Assembly (NCBI RefSeq): GCF_008085915.1
Contig: NZ_VSJK01000008.1
Span: forward strand, 1-64,000
Reading direction: 5' to 3'
Length of the DNA stretch: 64,000 bases
Source: Oceaniovalibus sp. ACAM 378
GTDB taxonomy: Bacteria; Pseudomonadota; Alphaproteobacteria; Rhodobacterales; Rhodobacteraceae
Shown here one piece after another: positions 7,493 to 15,294 of this stretch. Both the position numbers and the translations under genes were made by a program. Under the pieces are notes generated by a model. It had not been told where the DNA came from. It did not search any database and saw only the letters and a program-made list of their open reading frames with translations. Position 1 is the stretch's first letter. Every line of letters starts with the position of its first letter.

Positions 7493-8209
7493 ATGGAAAA
7501 TGCGGTCTACACCAGCCTGACCCGGCAATCCGGGCTGATGCGCGAGATGCAGCTGGTGGCAAACAATATCGCCAATCTGTCGACAACCGGTTTTCGCAAG
7601 GAAGGCGTCGTGTTTTCGGAGTTCGTCGAGCGCCTTGACCGAGGCGATCCGTCCCTGTCGATGGCCGCGGCCCGTGTCCGTACCACGAGTCAGTTGCAGG
7701 GCGTGCTGAGCCAGACCGGCAGTGTGTTTGATTTCGGAATCGAAGGCGAGGGCTATTTCTTGATCGAGACTCCCGAAGGTCAGGCATTGACCCGGGCAGG
7801 CAGTTTCACGCCATCAGCCGAAGGCGAACTGGTGACCTTTGATGGTTATCGCTTGCTCGACGGCGGCGGTGCACCGGTCTTTGTTCCTCCCGGTTCGCGC
7901 GACGTTGCCGTTTCGCCCGACGGCACGCTCAGCGCGGATGGTCAGCCATTGTCGCAGATCGGCCTGTGGCAACCGGCCAATGAAAGAGACGTCACGCGGC
8001 GCGACGGCGTGTTGTTCACGCTTACCGCAGCACCCGAGCCGGTCGAAAACCCGAAGATCCTTCAGGGGTTTGTCGAAGCATCGAACGTCAACGCCGTGGC
8101 CGAGATTTCACGAATGATCCAGGTTCAGCGCGCCTATGAATTGGGCCAGGGATTTCTGGACAAAGAGGATCAGCGGATCCGCAACGTATTGAGCACTCTG
8201 GGTCGCTGA
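7493..8209 (+). CDS. flgF: Flagellar basal-body rod protein FlgF
   Basis: A 238-residue proximal rod protein with the N-terminal rod motif QLVANNIANLSTTGFRKEGV, the central DFGIEGEGYFLIETPEG strand region and the C-terminal VNAVAEISRMIQVQRAYELG of the FlgF/FlgG class. Length is typical of FlgF. It precedes flgG as in nearly all alphaproteobacteria. Confidence 0.92.
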   Translation: MENAVYTSLTRQSGLMREMQLVANNIANLSTTGFRKEGVVFSEFVERLDRGDPSLSMAAARVRTTSQLQGVLSQTGSVFDFGIEGEGYFLIETPEGQALTRAGSFTPSAEGELVTFDGYRLLDGGGAPVFVPPGSRDVAVSPDGTLSADGQPLSQIGLWQPANERDVTRRDGVLFTLTAAPEPVENPKILQGFVEASNVNAVAEISRMIQVQRAYELGQGFLDKEDQRIRNVLSTLGR

Positions 8210-8234
8210 CCCCGAAGCCGAAAGGAGAAACGAC

Positions 8235-9020
8235 ATGCGCGCCTTGCAGATTGCCGCCACCGGGATGAGTGCCCAGCAGATGCGGGTTGAGGTGATTTCC
8301 AACAACCTCGCCAACATGAGCACGACGGGATACAATGCCCGCCGCGCCGAGTTTGCCGATCTTCATTATCAACAACTCAGCCGTGCGGGCACGATCAATG
8401 CCGCTGACGGAACGCAATTGCCCACAGGCGTGCAATTGGGATTAGGTGTTCGGCCGGCCTCGGTCAGCATGAATGTGGCTCAAGGCTCGCTGACCCAGAC
8501 GGGCGGCGATCTTGACGTTGCCATCGAGGGTGGCGGATTTCTTGAGGTCACGCTGCCGTCTGGCGTTTCCGGCTATACCCGCGATGGCGGTCTGAAGCGG
8601 TCGGGTGACGGTCTGATCGTGACCTCGGATGGGTTTCCTGTGGTGCCTGACATCACGATTCCTGCCGATGCGCGCGCGATTTCAGTAAACGGCGCGGGCG
8701 AAGTATATGCCTATTTCAACGATCAGGTCGAACCACAACTGCTCGGCAGTTTCACCCTTGCTGCGTTTACCAACGTCAAAGGTCTGGAAGCGATGGGTTC
8801 GAACCTGTTTCTCGAAACGCCCGCCTCTGGCCCGGCGCTGGTCGGAGAACCGGGGACTGATGGGCTCGGTACGCTGCGTCAGGGATATCTGGAAAACAGC
8901 TCGGTTGATGCGGTGCGCGAGGTCACACAGCTGATCGAGGCGCAGCGCGGGTACGAATTGAATGCCAAGGTGATCACCGCCGCCGACCAGATGCTGGGCG
9001 CAACGACGCAGATCCGATGA
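8235..9020 (+). CDS. flgG: Flagellar distal rod protein FlgG
   Basis: The 261-residue distal rod protein begins MRALQIAATGMSAQQMRVEV and carries the motif ISNNLANMSTTGYNARRAEF. It also has a longer GTQLPTGVQLGLGVRPASV segment typical of FlgG. The C-terminus is the conserved VREVTQLIEAQRGYELNAKV. An AAAGGAGAAA ribosome site lies just before the ATG. The stop overlaps the flgA start by four bases. Confidence 0.96.
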   Translation: MRALQIAATGMSAQQMRVEVISNNLANMSTTGYNARRAEFADLHYQQLSRAGTINAADGTQLPTGVQLGLGVRPASVSMNVAQGSLTQTGGDLDVAIEGGGFLEVTLPSGVSGYTRDGGLKRSGDGLIVTSDGFPVVPDITIPADARAISVNGAGEVYAYFNDQVEPQLLGSFTLAAFTNVKGLEAMGSNLFLETPASGPALVGEPGTDGLGTLRQGYLENSSVDAVREVTQLIEAQRGYELNAKVITAADQMLGATTQIR

Positions 9021-9442
9021 TCCGCCTTCTGCTTCTCTCCACCCTGGCCGCGGCGCCGGTCGCTGCCGACACTTTGGTCGCTGCGCGCGCAATCCGGGCA
9101 CAGTCGGTTATCATGCCTGAAGATTTGGCACTGATTTCTGGTGATGTATTGGGTGCGCTGGGCGACCCCGCCGACGCGCTCGGGCTTGAGGCGCGTGTGA
9201 TGCTTTACGCGGGGCGGCCAATTCGCGCCAATGATCTAGGCGCTCCGGCCGTGATTGAGCGCAACCAGATTGTGGTCGTCCACTATCGCAACGGGCCGGT
9301 GATGATCGCGATGGAGGGTCGGGCGCTGGCCCGCGGCGCGGTCGGGGACCGGTTGCGGGTGATGAACCTGGGTTCACGCTCCACAATCAGCGGCGTCGTC
9401 ACCGAAGATGGCCGCCTTGAAATGACCGATCTGTTGCAATGA
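9017..9442 (+). CDS. flgA: Flagellar P-ring chaperone FlgA
   Basis: A 141-residue periplasmic protein with a signal peptide (IRLLLLSTLAAAPVAAD) and a SAF-like domain: VAARAIRAQSVIMPEDLAL followed by LEARVMLYAGRPIRANDLG. The C-terminal region with AMEGRALARGAVGDRLRVMN is the FlgA signature. It assists P-ring (FlgI) assembly around the rod. It is shorter than enterobacterial FlgA and lacks the N-terminal extra domain, normal for this group. Confidence 0.9.
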   Translation: MIRLLLLSTLAAAPVAADTLVAARAIRAQSVIMPEDLALISGDVLGALGDPADALGLEARVMLYAGRPIRANDLGAPAVIERNQIVVVHYRNGPVMIAMEGRALARGAVGDRLRVMNLGSRSTISGVVTEDGRLEMTDLLQ

Positions 9443-9471
9443 TCCATTCCGCCATTCTCCGAGGACGACCC

Positions 9472-10194
9472 ATGCGCCATTCCATGATCCTGTTTCTTGT
9501 CCTGACCGCGTCCTGCGCACGCCTTGAAGACGTCGGGCGAGCGCCCGAATTCAAACCGGTTGAAACAGGATACGAGGTCAGCGCGATGGCCAATCCCGGC
9601 CTGCCCGAGACCGTCGAGATTCCGCGCGAGATTGATCAGGCCTCGCTTTGGAACAGCGGGCGCAGATCGCTGCTGGGCGATCGCCGCGCCGAAACCCGGG
9701 GCGACATCCTAACCGTCGTGATCGAGATCGATGATCGCGCCGAAATTTCCAACTCCAGTGAACGATCGCGCAGCGGAACGGAAAGCCTTGGCGTCCCGTC
9801 CCTGTTCGGTCTTCCACAACGGATCGACGAACGCCTGCCAGCGGGCGCGTCGATGGCCGATGCGGTATCGGCCACCTCGAGCAGCGCCAGCAGCGGCGAC
9901 GGATCGGTGCGCCGACGTGAAAAGCTTACACTACGCGTCGCGGCAACCGTGGTGAACGAGCTGCGCAACGGCGTGCTGCAAATCCAGGGTTCGCAGGAGG
10001 TGCGGGTTAATTTCGAACTGCGCGAATTGATTGTCACCGGTTATGTCCGTCCTCAGGATATCTCGCGTCAGAACGAAATTACCTATGACAAGATCGCGGC
10101 GGCGCGGATTTCCTATGGCGGGCGCGGCCAGATCACCGATGTGCAGCAGCCACGCTATGGCCAGCAGGTCGCCGATATTCTTCTTCCGTTCTGA
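9472..10194 (+). CDS. flgH: Flagellar L-ring lipoprotein FlgH
   Basis: The 240-residue product forms the outer-membrane L ring. Diagnostic blocks are SLWNSGRRSLLGDRRAETRG, DILTVVIEIDDRAEISNSSE and the C-terminal LIVTGYVRPQDISRQNEITY. The N-terminal signal ends in Thr-Ala-Ser-Cys15, an imperfect lipobox. Two starts are possible: an ATG at 9439 overlapping the flgA stop, and the ATG at 9472, preferred because GAGGA precedes it and the signal peptide then has normal length. Confidence 0.94.
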   Translation: MRHSMILFLVLTASCARLEDVGRAPEFKPVETGYEVSAMANPGLPETVEIPREIDQASLWNSGRRSLLGDRRAETRGDILTVVIEIDDRAEISNSSERSRSGTESLGVPSLFGLPQRIDERLPAGASMADAVSATSSSASSGDGSVRRREKLTLRVAATVVNELRNGVLQIQGSQEVRVNFELRELIVTGYVRPQDISRQNEITYDKIAAARISYGGRGQITDVQQPRYGQQVADILLPF

Positions 10195-10200
10195 GGGGCC

Positions 10201-10704
10201 ATGATGCTTGGGAAACTGATACCGATTGTACTGGCGGTGGCGGGATTGGGTGCCGGAGTCGGCGCGGGAATTGCACTGCGTCCCCATGATGAACCGGCGC
10301 ACGACAAGGCGGCGGACAATCCCTGTGGCGATCCCACAGCGGCGGCCATGCCCGCGCAAGCACCGGAAAAGGCCAAGATCAACGGGGAGTTTGTCAATCT
10401 GAGCAATCAGTTCGTCTTTCCTTTGGTTGAAGGTGGCGCGGTCGCGGCGCTGGTTGTCTTGTCCCTGACACTTGAGGTTACTCCGGGTCAGACCGATGCG
10501 GTGTACCTACGTGAACCCAAACTGCGCGACGGGTTTCTGCGCGTCCTGCTGGATCACGCCAACTCGGGAGGGTTCAACGGAGCCTTCACGGCCAACAGCT
10601 CCATGGACAAGTTACGCAATGCGCTTCTGGAAAAGGGTCGGGAGGATCTGGGCATGGCGTTGATCGACGTTCTGATTCTGGACATCAACCGACAGGACAA
10701 CTGA
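10201..10704 (+). CDS. FliL-like flagellar basal body-associated protein (first copy)
   Basis: A 167-residue protein with one N-terminal membrane segment (residues 5-25) and a periplasmic domain. Landmarks are NGEFVNLSNQFVFPLVEGG, a LSLTLEVTPGQTDAVYLREP strand-helix, then the KLRDGFLRVLLDHA and REDLGMALIDVLILDI blocks. This layout fits the FliL family, which associates with stator units. It follows flgH by six bp in the rod-ring operon, unlike the second FliL-type gene at 19445. It is the more divergent of the two. Confidence 0.7.
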   Translation: MMLGKLIPIVLAVAGLGAGVGAGIALRPHDEPAHDKAADNPCGDPTAAAMPAQAPEKAKINGEFVNLSNQFVFPLVEGGAVAALVVLSLTLEVTPGQTDAVYLREPKLRDGFLRVLLDHANSGGFNGAFTANSSMDKLRNALLEKGREDLGMALIDVLILDINRQDN

Positions 10705-10710
10705 ACCGCG

Positions 10711-11067
10711 TCAGCGTTTCTTGTCCCTGTCGTGACGTTCCTCCAGCGTGCGCAACGCCTCGGCCCGGCCGAAGGATTGGCGCGCGCGTTGCAGATATGC
10801 CTCACGGGCGACGGCCAGATCTGCCATCTGCCGTTGCAGCCGTACCAAGACCCCGGCAATCCAACGCTCCCACATCACATCGGATCCCGACATGCGGGAC
10901 GGATCAAGCTCGGCCGAACCGGCGCGGAGACTTGCCTCGGCGCGCACCCGGTCGATTTCGGCCTGGATCGTGGCCATGCGTGCGGCGATCGCGCTGAGCC
11001 CCTGAAGATCGGCGTCGCGCTTCATTGCAGCCAGCGTGGCAAGGCGGGTCAGATCGCCGCGGTTCAT
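10711..11067 (-). CDS. FliJ-like coiled-coil flagellar protein
   Basis: A 118-residue, Arg/Ala-rich helical protein with long coiled-coil potential at both ends and no membrane segment. This is the size and character of FliJ, the stalk-like export chaperone that couples FliI to FlhA. It overlaps flhB by four bases as the last gene of flhA-fliR-flhB. The match to FliJ is structural and positional rather than by conserved motif. It converges on the first fliL with only six bp between stops. Confidence 0.5.
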   Translation of the reverse strand: MNRGDLTRLATLAAMKRDADLQGLSAIAARMATIQAEIDRVRAEASLRAGSAELDPSRMSGSDVMWERWIAGVLVRLQRQMADLAVAREAYLQRARQSFGRAEALRTLEERHDRDKKR

Positions 11068-12143
11068 CGCTTCCGTGCCTTTGCGCGCATAGTCTCGGCA
11101 AATCGGATTGCGACGGCGACGGCGGCATAGTGATCGGGTTGCACCTCGTCCCCGACCCGCATCAGGGCGTGCAGCAACCGGGCTGTAGACGGATCGCTGT
11201 GCAAGGGAACCCCGGATGCGACCGCGCGTTCGCGAATGCGGGCAGCGATTTCATCGACGCCCTTGGCCACGCACAGCGGCGCCCGCCCCTTTGCACGATC
11301 CCATTGCAGGGCGACGGCAAAGTGCGTGGGGTTCACTATCACCACATCCGCCTTGGGCACGTCTGCCAACATGTGATTGGTCGCGATGTCATACCCTTTT
11401 TGCCGCCGCTGTTGTTTCATGTGCGGGTCGCCTTCGGATTCTTTCGACTCGTCGGTCAAGTCCTTGTGTGACATGCGGTTTTTTCGCAGATGTTCTGCCC
11501 GCTGCCACAATGCATCAATGCCGCCGATGCAAAACGCGACCAGCACCGCCAGCAGGCAAAACCGGAGCGACAGTTCAAGAAACAGAGTGACCACCAGATT
11601 GGGGTGCAACGCGACCGATCCGAGGATCTCGGGCAGCCGGTCATAGAGAAAGACCCCAAGGATCACGCAGTAGATGACCAGCTTGACAAAGCTCTTGGCA
11701 AACTCGAACAGCCCGTTGCGCCCGAACTTGTTCTTGAAACCGGCCAGTGGCGATATCCGGTTCAGCTTTGGCTGAACCTTGGAAAGTGTCACGGTAAAGC
11801 TGCGCTGTGCGACGACGGCCAGAATGGCCATGGTTGCGGGAAAAATCGCCCAAGGTGCCATGTCCACGGCAAGATCGCCCAGAATATTGCCCATCAGGGC
11901 CAGTCCGCCGCCAGCAGACATCTGATGTGCATGACCGTCGGCACGGGACAACAACGACGATAATGTCTGCGCCAAATGCGACAGTGAGCCCGGACCCAAT
12001 GTCGTCGCTGCGAGGACAAAGCCGGCATAGGCGGCGGCGGTGATCAGATCAGTGGATCGGGGCACTTCGCCCTTGCGGCGTGCATCGTCCAACTTTTTGT
12101 CGGTCGGCTCGTGTTGCTTGTCGTCGTCCTCGTCTCCGCTCAT
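11064..12143 (-). CDS. flhB: Flagellar export apparatus protein FlhB
   Basis: The 359-residue export switch protein has a charged N-terminus (EPTDKKLDDARRKGEVPRST), four membrane helices and a cytoplasmic domain. That domain carries the autocleavage motif Asn-Pro-Thr-His within VIVNPTHFAVALQWD. Cleavage there switches export from rod/hook to filament proteins, normally in concert with FliK. Start and stop each overlap neighbouring genes by four bases (fliR before, fliJ-like after), indicating tight coupling. Confidence 0.96.
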   Translation of the reverse strand: MSGDEDDDKQHEPTDKKLDDARRKGEVPRSTDLITAAAYAGFVLAATTLGPGSLSHLAQTLSSLLSRADGHAHQMSAGGGLALMGNILGDLAVDMAPWAIFPATMAILAVVAQRSFTVTLSKVQPKLNRISPLAGFKNKFGRNGLFEFAKSFVKLVIYCVILGVFLYDRLPEILGSVALHPNLVVTLFLELSLRFCLLAVLVAFCIGGIDALWQRAEHLRKNRMSHKDLTDESKESEGDPHMKQQRRQKGYDIATNHMLADVPKADVVIVNPTHFAVALQWDRAKGRAPLCVAKGVDEIAARIRERAVASGVPLHSDPSTARLLHALMRVGDEVQPDHYAAVAVAIRFAETMRAKARKR

Positions 12144-12916
12144 GGCAAAGGCCGGAACGGATCGGCAAGAAAGCCGTCAAAGACGCCGGACCAGACTGAC
12201 AGGATCGACGGCATCGCCAACGCCATCAAGACAAGTCCGCCTGCCGTGATCGCCGGCGCCCCTACGAAGGCAACCATCAGTTGTGGCATCGCCCGGTTAA
12301 TGACCCCCAGCGCGAGATTATAGACAAGCGCGGCCGCGATGAACGGCGCAGCCAGCGAGAACGCCAACGAAAATGCCCGGGCAACCTGCGCAACACCCCA
12401 TGGCATAAGATCACCTGCGCTCGGAAACTGCCCCGGCGGCAGGATGTCATAAGACAGCAGAAACAGCATCACCAGTTTCACGTGCAACCCCAGCATCGCA
12501 GCCAGTGCAAGACCACTGACAGCCATGATATGCCCGATGGCGGGCAGCGGATCTGCGGCATGGCCGCCAAAAATCTGCGCCAGTGAGGTTGCTTGCGCCG
12601 CCATCGATCCCGCCATCTGCAACGCCAGAATGAACAGACGAAGAGCGCCCCCCAGGGCCAGTCCGGCAACGGTTTCGGTGGCCAGAAGCAAGCCGGGGCT
12701 GGGCGGAATGTCAAATTCGGGCATTCGCGCCAAGGCACCCGGTGCCACGATCACCGTCAAGGAAAGCGCCAGCACCAGCCGAACACGCATTGGCACCACT
12801 TGTTCTCCGAAAACGGGGAGCACGACCGCCGCTGCACCGACCCGCAACAGCACCAGAAATCCTGCGGCCAGCCAGGACTGCACCTGAGTCAACGTCTGCT
12901 CGGCCAAGTCCATCAT
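12140..12916 (-). CDS. fliR: Flagellar export gate protein FliR
   Basis: A 258-residue inner-membrane protein with about six hydrophobic helices. FliR landmarks are AAAVVLPVFGEQVVPMRVRLVLAL near the N-terminus, GSMAAQATSLAQIFGG in the middle and LGVINRAMPQLMVAFVGAPA later. It forms the export pore with FliP and FliQ. The start ATG overlaps the flhA stop and its stop overlaps flhB. Confidence 0.95.
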   Translation of the reverse strand: MMDLAEQTLTQVQSWLAAGFLVLLRVGAAAVVLPVFGEQVVPMRVRLVLALSLTVIVAPGALARMPEFDIPPSPGLLLATETVAGLALGGALRLFILALQMAGSMAAQATSLAQIFGGHAADPLPAIGHIMAVSGLALAAMLGLHVKLVMLFLLSYDILPPGQFPSAGDLMPWGVAQVARAFSLAFSLAAPFIAAALVYNLALGVINRAMPQLMVAFVGAPAITAGGLVLMALAMPSILSVWSGVFDGFLADPFRPLP

Positions 12917-15000
12917 GCGCCAACCATCCCGACAAGGGACGGACGCGCGTCGGTTCCGATTTCCTCGAAGGACAGAACGGGGTTGGCGATGCCCTGGGCT
13001 GACATCACCATGCGCAGGAAGCGCCGTCTTCGAGATGATGTGATCAAGGCAGGAAATATGCCTGTTTCGCCCACTTGGCCGATCTTTTCCGAAATCGCAC
13101 CGGCCAGCCTGTTGAACGTGTCAGGCGGAAGGGCAACGTCGACCATGCCGGTCTCGGTGGGAACCTCATGCGCCGCAAAGGCGTCTTCCCATTCCGGTGC
13201 GAGTTGCAGCAGGGGCAGTGTGCCGTCAGGGCGGCGCAGCTCGGCCACCAGTTGGAATCCCAACCGCTGCCGCACGTGTTCACAGATAGATTCGGCGGTC
13301 GAACGCGCGCCGCGTGATTCTGCGATCGACTCGAGAATAAGCGGCAAATTCCTGATCGAAACCCGTTCGGCAAGCAGCAACCGGAGCACGGACAGCAACA
13401 GATCGACCGGCACCTTGTCGGGGACAAGTTCATCAAGCAGGCGCCGGTTCGCATCAGAGCGGGCGGTGTCCGACAGGCGGGTGAATTCGTCAAGCAAACG
13501 GCGCAGCGCCTTGAGCGTCATCAGGCGCGGAAAATTCTGTTTCATTATCTCGAGCAAGTGGGTGGCCAGAACTTCGGTCGGGGTGACGGTCGTCAGACCT
13601 CCCAGTGCCGCTGCATCCTGTGCGTCCGGTGCGATCCAGCGGGCAGGCGCGCCATAAACCGGCTCACTGACATCTTCTCCAGGCGGCAGGTCGGTCTCTC
13701 CATCCGAGATCAGTGCGAGGATGCGGTGGGGCTCCAACCGGTTGCGCACCTGTTCCACCCCATGAATGCGCATGACATAAGTGCCGGGTGGCAGCGCGGC
13801 ATCGTCGGTCAGACGTATTTCGGGCAGGATCAGGCCATAGACCGAGGCGACATGCCGCCGCATATTGCCGATCCGTGCGTCCAGTCCGGTCGCAGGGTCC
13901 AGGACCATCGGGACAAGATCGGGGGCAAATTCCAGATGGATATCGTCAAGGTCAAGAATGTCCCCCATCATCGTATCAGTCTTTGGTTCGCTCGCCTCGG
14001 GCGGGTGGACCTGCGCCGCCGCTTCGGCGCGGGCCCGGCGCCCGGCAAAGAATGCGGCGACGCCCAAAGCGATCCCGCCCGTCATGAAGGGCAGGAATGG
14101 CAGGCCGGGAAACAAGGCGAACAAAATCATCAAGGACGCGACTGTGGCCAGCGCGGCGGGATACCGGCTGAGTTGGGCGAACAGCGCCCGATCGGTCGAT
14201 CCGGTGTTTCCGCCGCGTGCCAGCAACAACGCTGAAGCGATCGAGATGATCACCGCCGGAATCTGGCTGACAAGACCATCACCCACAGTCAGAATCGCAT
14301 AGGTTTCGAATGCGCGGCCCATCGGCATGTCATGGGCAACGATGCCAATAATCAGCCCCATCACCAAGTTCAGCAGCGTGATCAACAGCCCTGCGACGGC
14401 GTCGCCTTTGACGAATTTCGATGCCCCGTCCAACGATCCGAAAAATGTGGTTTCCTGCTGTTCGCGTTCGCGTCGGGCTTTGGCTTCGGTATGGTCGATG
14501 GCACCCGCGCTCATGTCGCTGTCGATGGCTAACTGTTTTCCCGGCATCCCGTCCAATGCAAATCGCGCGCCGACTTCGGCCATGCGCGTTGCGCCTTTGG
14601 TGATGACAACAAAGTTCACGATAAGCAGTACGCCGAATACGACAAGACCCAGAAACAGGCTCCCGCCCATGACGAACATCGCGAACCCCTCGATCACCTC
14701 GCCCGCGGCGGATGTCCCTGTGTGGCCCTCACCGATAATAAGCTTGGTCGACGATACGTTCAGCGACAGGCGCAGCATCAAAGACGCAAGGAGAATGGTC
14801 GGAAACGCCGAGAAATCAAGCGGTCGCTCGATGAACAACGTTACCGTGAACATCAAGATTGCCAGTCCGAAAGATGCCGTCAGTCCGATGTCGAGAACCC
14901 AGGCTGGCATCGGCAGGATCATCATGACGATGACTGCCATCAGGGCCAAAGCCAGCAAGATTGTCGGTTGAAAGAAAGTACGCAGTGTCAGACCGGGCAT
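12913..15000 (-). CDS. flhA: Flagellar export gate protein FlhA
   Basis: The 695-residue protein is the nonameric export gate ring. The N-terminal half has about eight membrane helices with the FHIPEP region MLRLSLNVSSTKLIIGEGHTG and the cytoplasmic loop VVITKGATRMAEVGARFALD-GMPGKQLAIDSD. The C-terminal half is the cytoplasmic substrate-docking domain, including VSVRNLPLILE-like ERVSIRNLPLILESIAE. It is first in a leftward operon with fliR, flhB and the fliJ-like gene. Its 294-bp upstream gap contains an unusual set of evenly spaced palindromes. Confidence 0.97.
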   Translation of the reverse strand: MPGLTLRTFFQPTILLALALMAVIVMMILPMPAWVLDIGLTASFGLAILMFTVTLFIERPLDFSAFPTILLASLMLRLSLNVSSTKLIIGEGHTGTSAAGEVIEGFAMFVMGGSLFLGLVVFGVLLIVNFVVITKGATRMAEVGARFALDGMPGKQLAIDSDMSAGAIDHTEAKARREREQQETTFFGSLDGASKFVKGDAVAGLLITLLNLVMGLIIGIVAHDMPMGRAFETYAILTVGDGLVSQIPAVIISIASALLLARGGNTGSTDRALFAQLSRYPAALATVASLMILFALFPGLPFLPFMTGGIALGVAAFFAGRRARAEAAAQVHPPEASEPKTDTMMGDILDLDDIHLEFAPDLVPMVLDPATGLDARIGNMRRHVASVYGLILPEIRLTDDAALPPGTYVMRIHGVEQVRNRLEPHRILALISDGETDLPPGEDVSEPVYGAPARWIAPDAQDAAALGGLTTVTPTEVLATHLLEIMKQNFPRLMTLKALRRLLDEFTRLSDTARSDANRRLLDELVPDKVPVDLLLSVLRLLLAERVSIRNLPLILESIAESRGARSTAESICEHVRQRLGFQLVAELRRPDGTLPLLQLAPEWEDAFAAHEVPTETGMVDVALPPDTFNRLAGAISEKIGQVGETGIFPALITSSRRRRFLRMVMSAQGIANPVLSFEEIGTDARPSLVGMVGA

Positions 15001-15294
15001 CGCAGACCCCTGTCACACGTCGAAAGGAATGCGTATTCCGGTTCGCTGTGCAGTGGCTGTTGTCCTTTGTTGAAACGATCACTCACACCGTGTGAAATAT
15101 TCGTGAAATCGTAGTATTTAAAAACATAACAGGCATTCAAGATCGCGAAATCTGGCATTAACGCTGTTAAAGATGGCGATGTCCCGAGTCGTTTGCTCAA
15201 TTGTCTGGTCATTCGCGATTCCCGCTTCACAATCACATTCTGTGACAAATGTGATTATAGTGCGGTGGCCTTTACAAATCGTAACTGTGCGATG
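15001..15294 (-). promoter_or_regulatory. flhA upstream region with three evenly spaced palindromes
   Basis: Three 13-bp inverted repeats with 5-base arms and 3-base centres occur at 15083-15095 (TCACA-CCG-TGTGA), 15158-15170 (TTAAC-GCT-GTTAA) and 15233-15245 (TCACA-TTC-TGTGA). Their start points are exactly 75 bp apart. The last is embedded in a larger repeat with 9-base arms, AATCACATT at 15231-15239 and AATGTGATT at 15248-15256. The region is AT-rich compared with its neighbours and should contain the flhA promoter. No gene was found in it. Confidence 0.5.
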
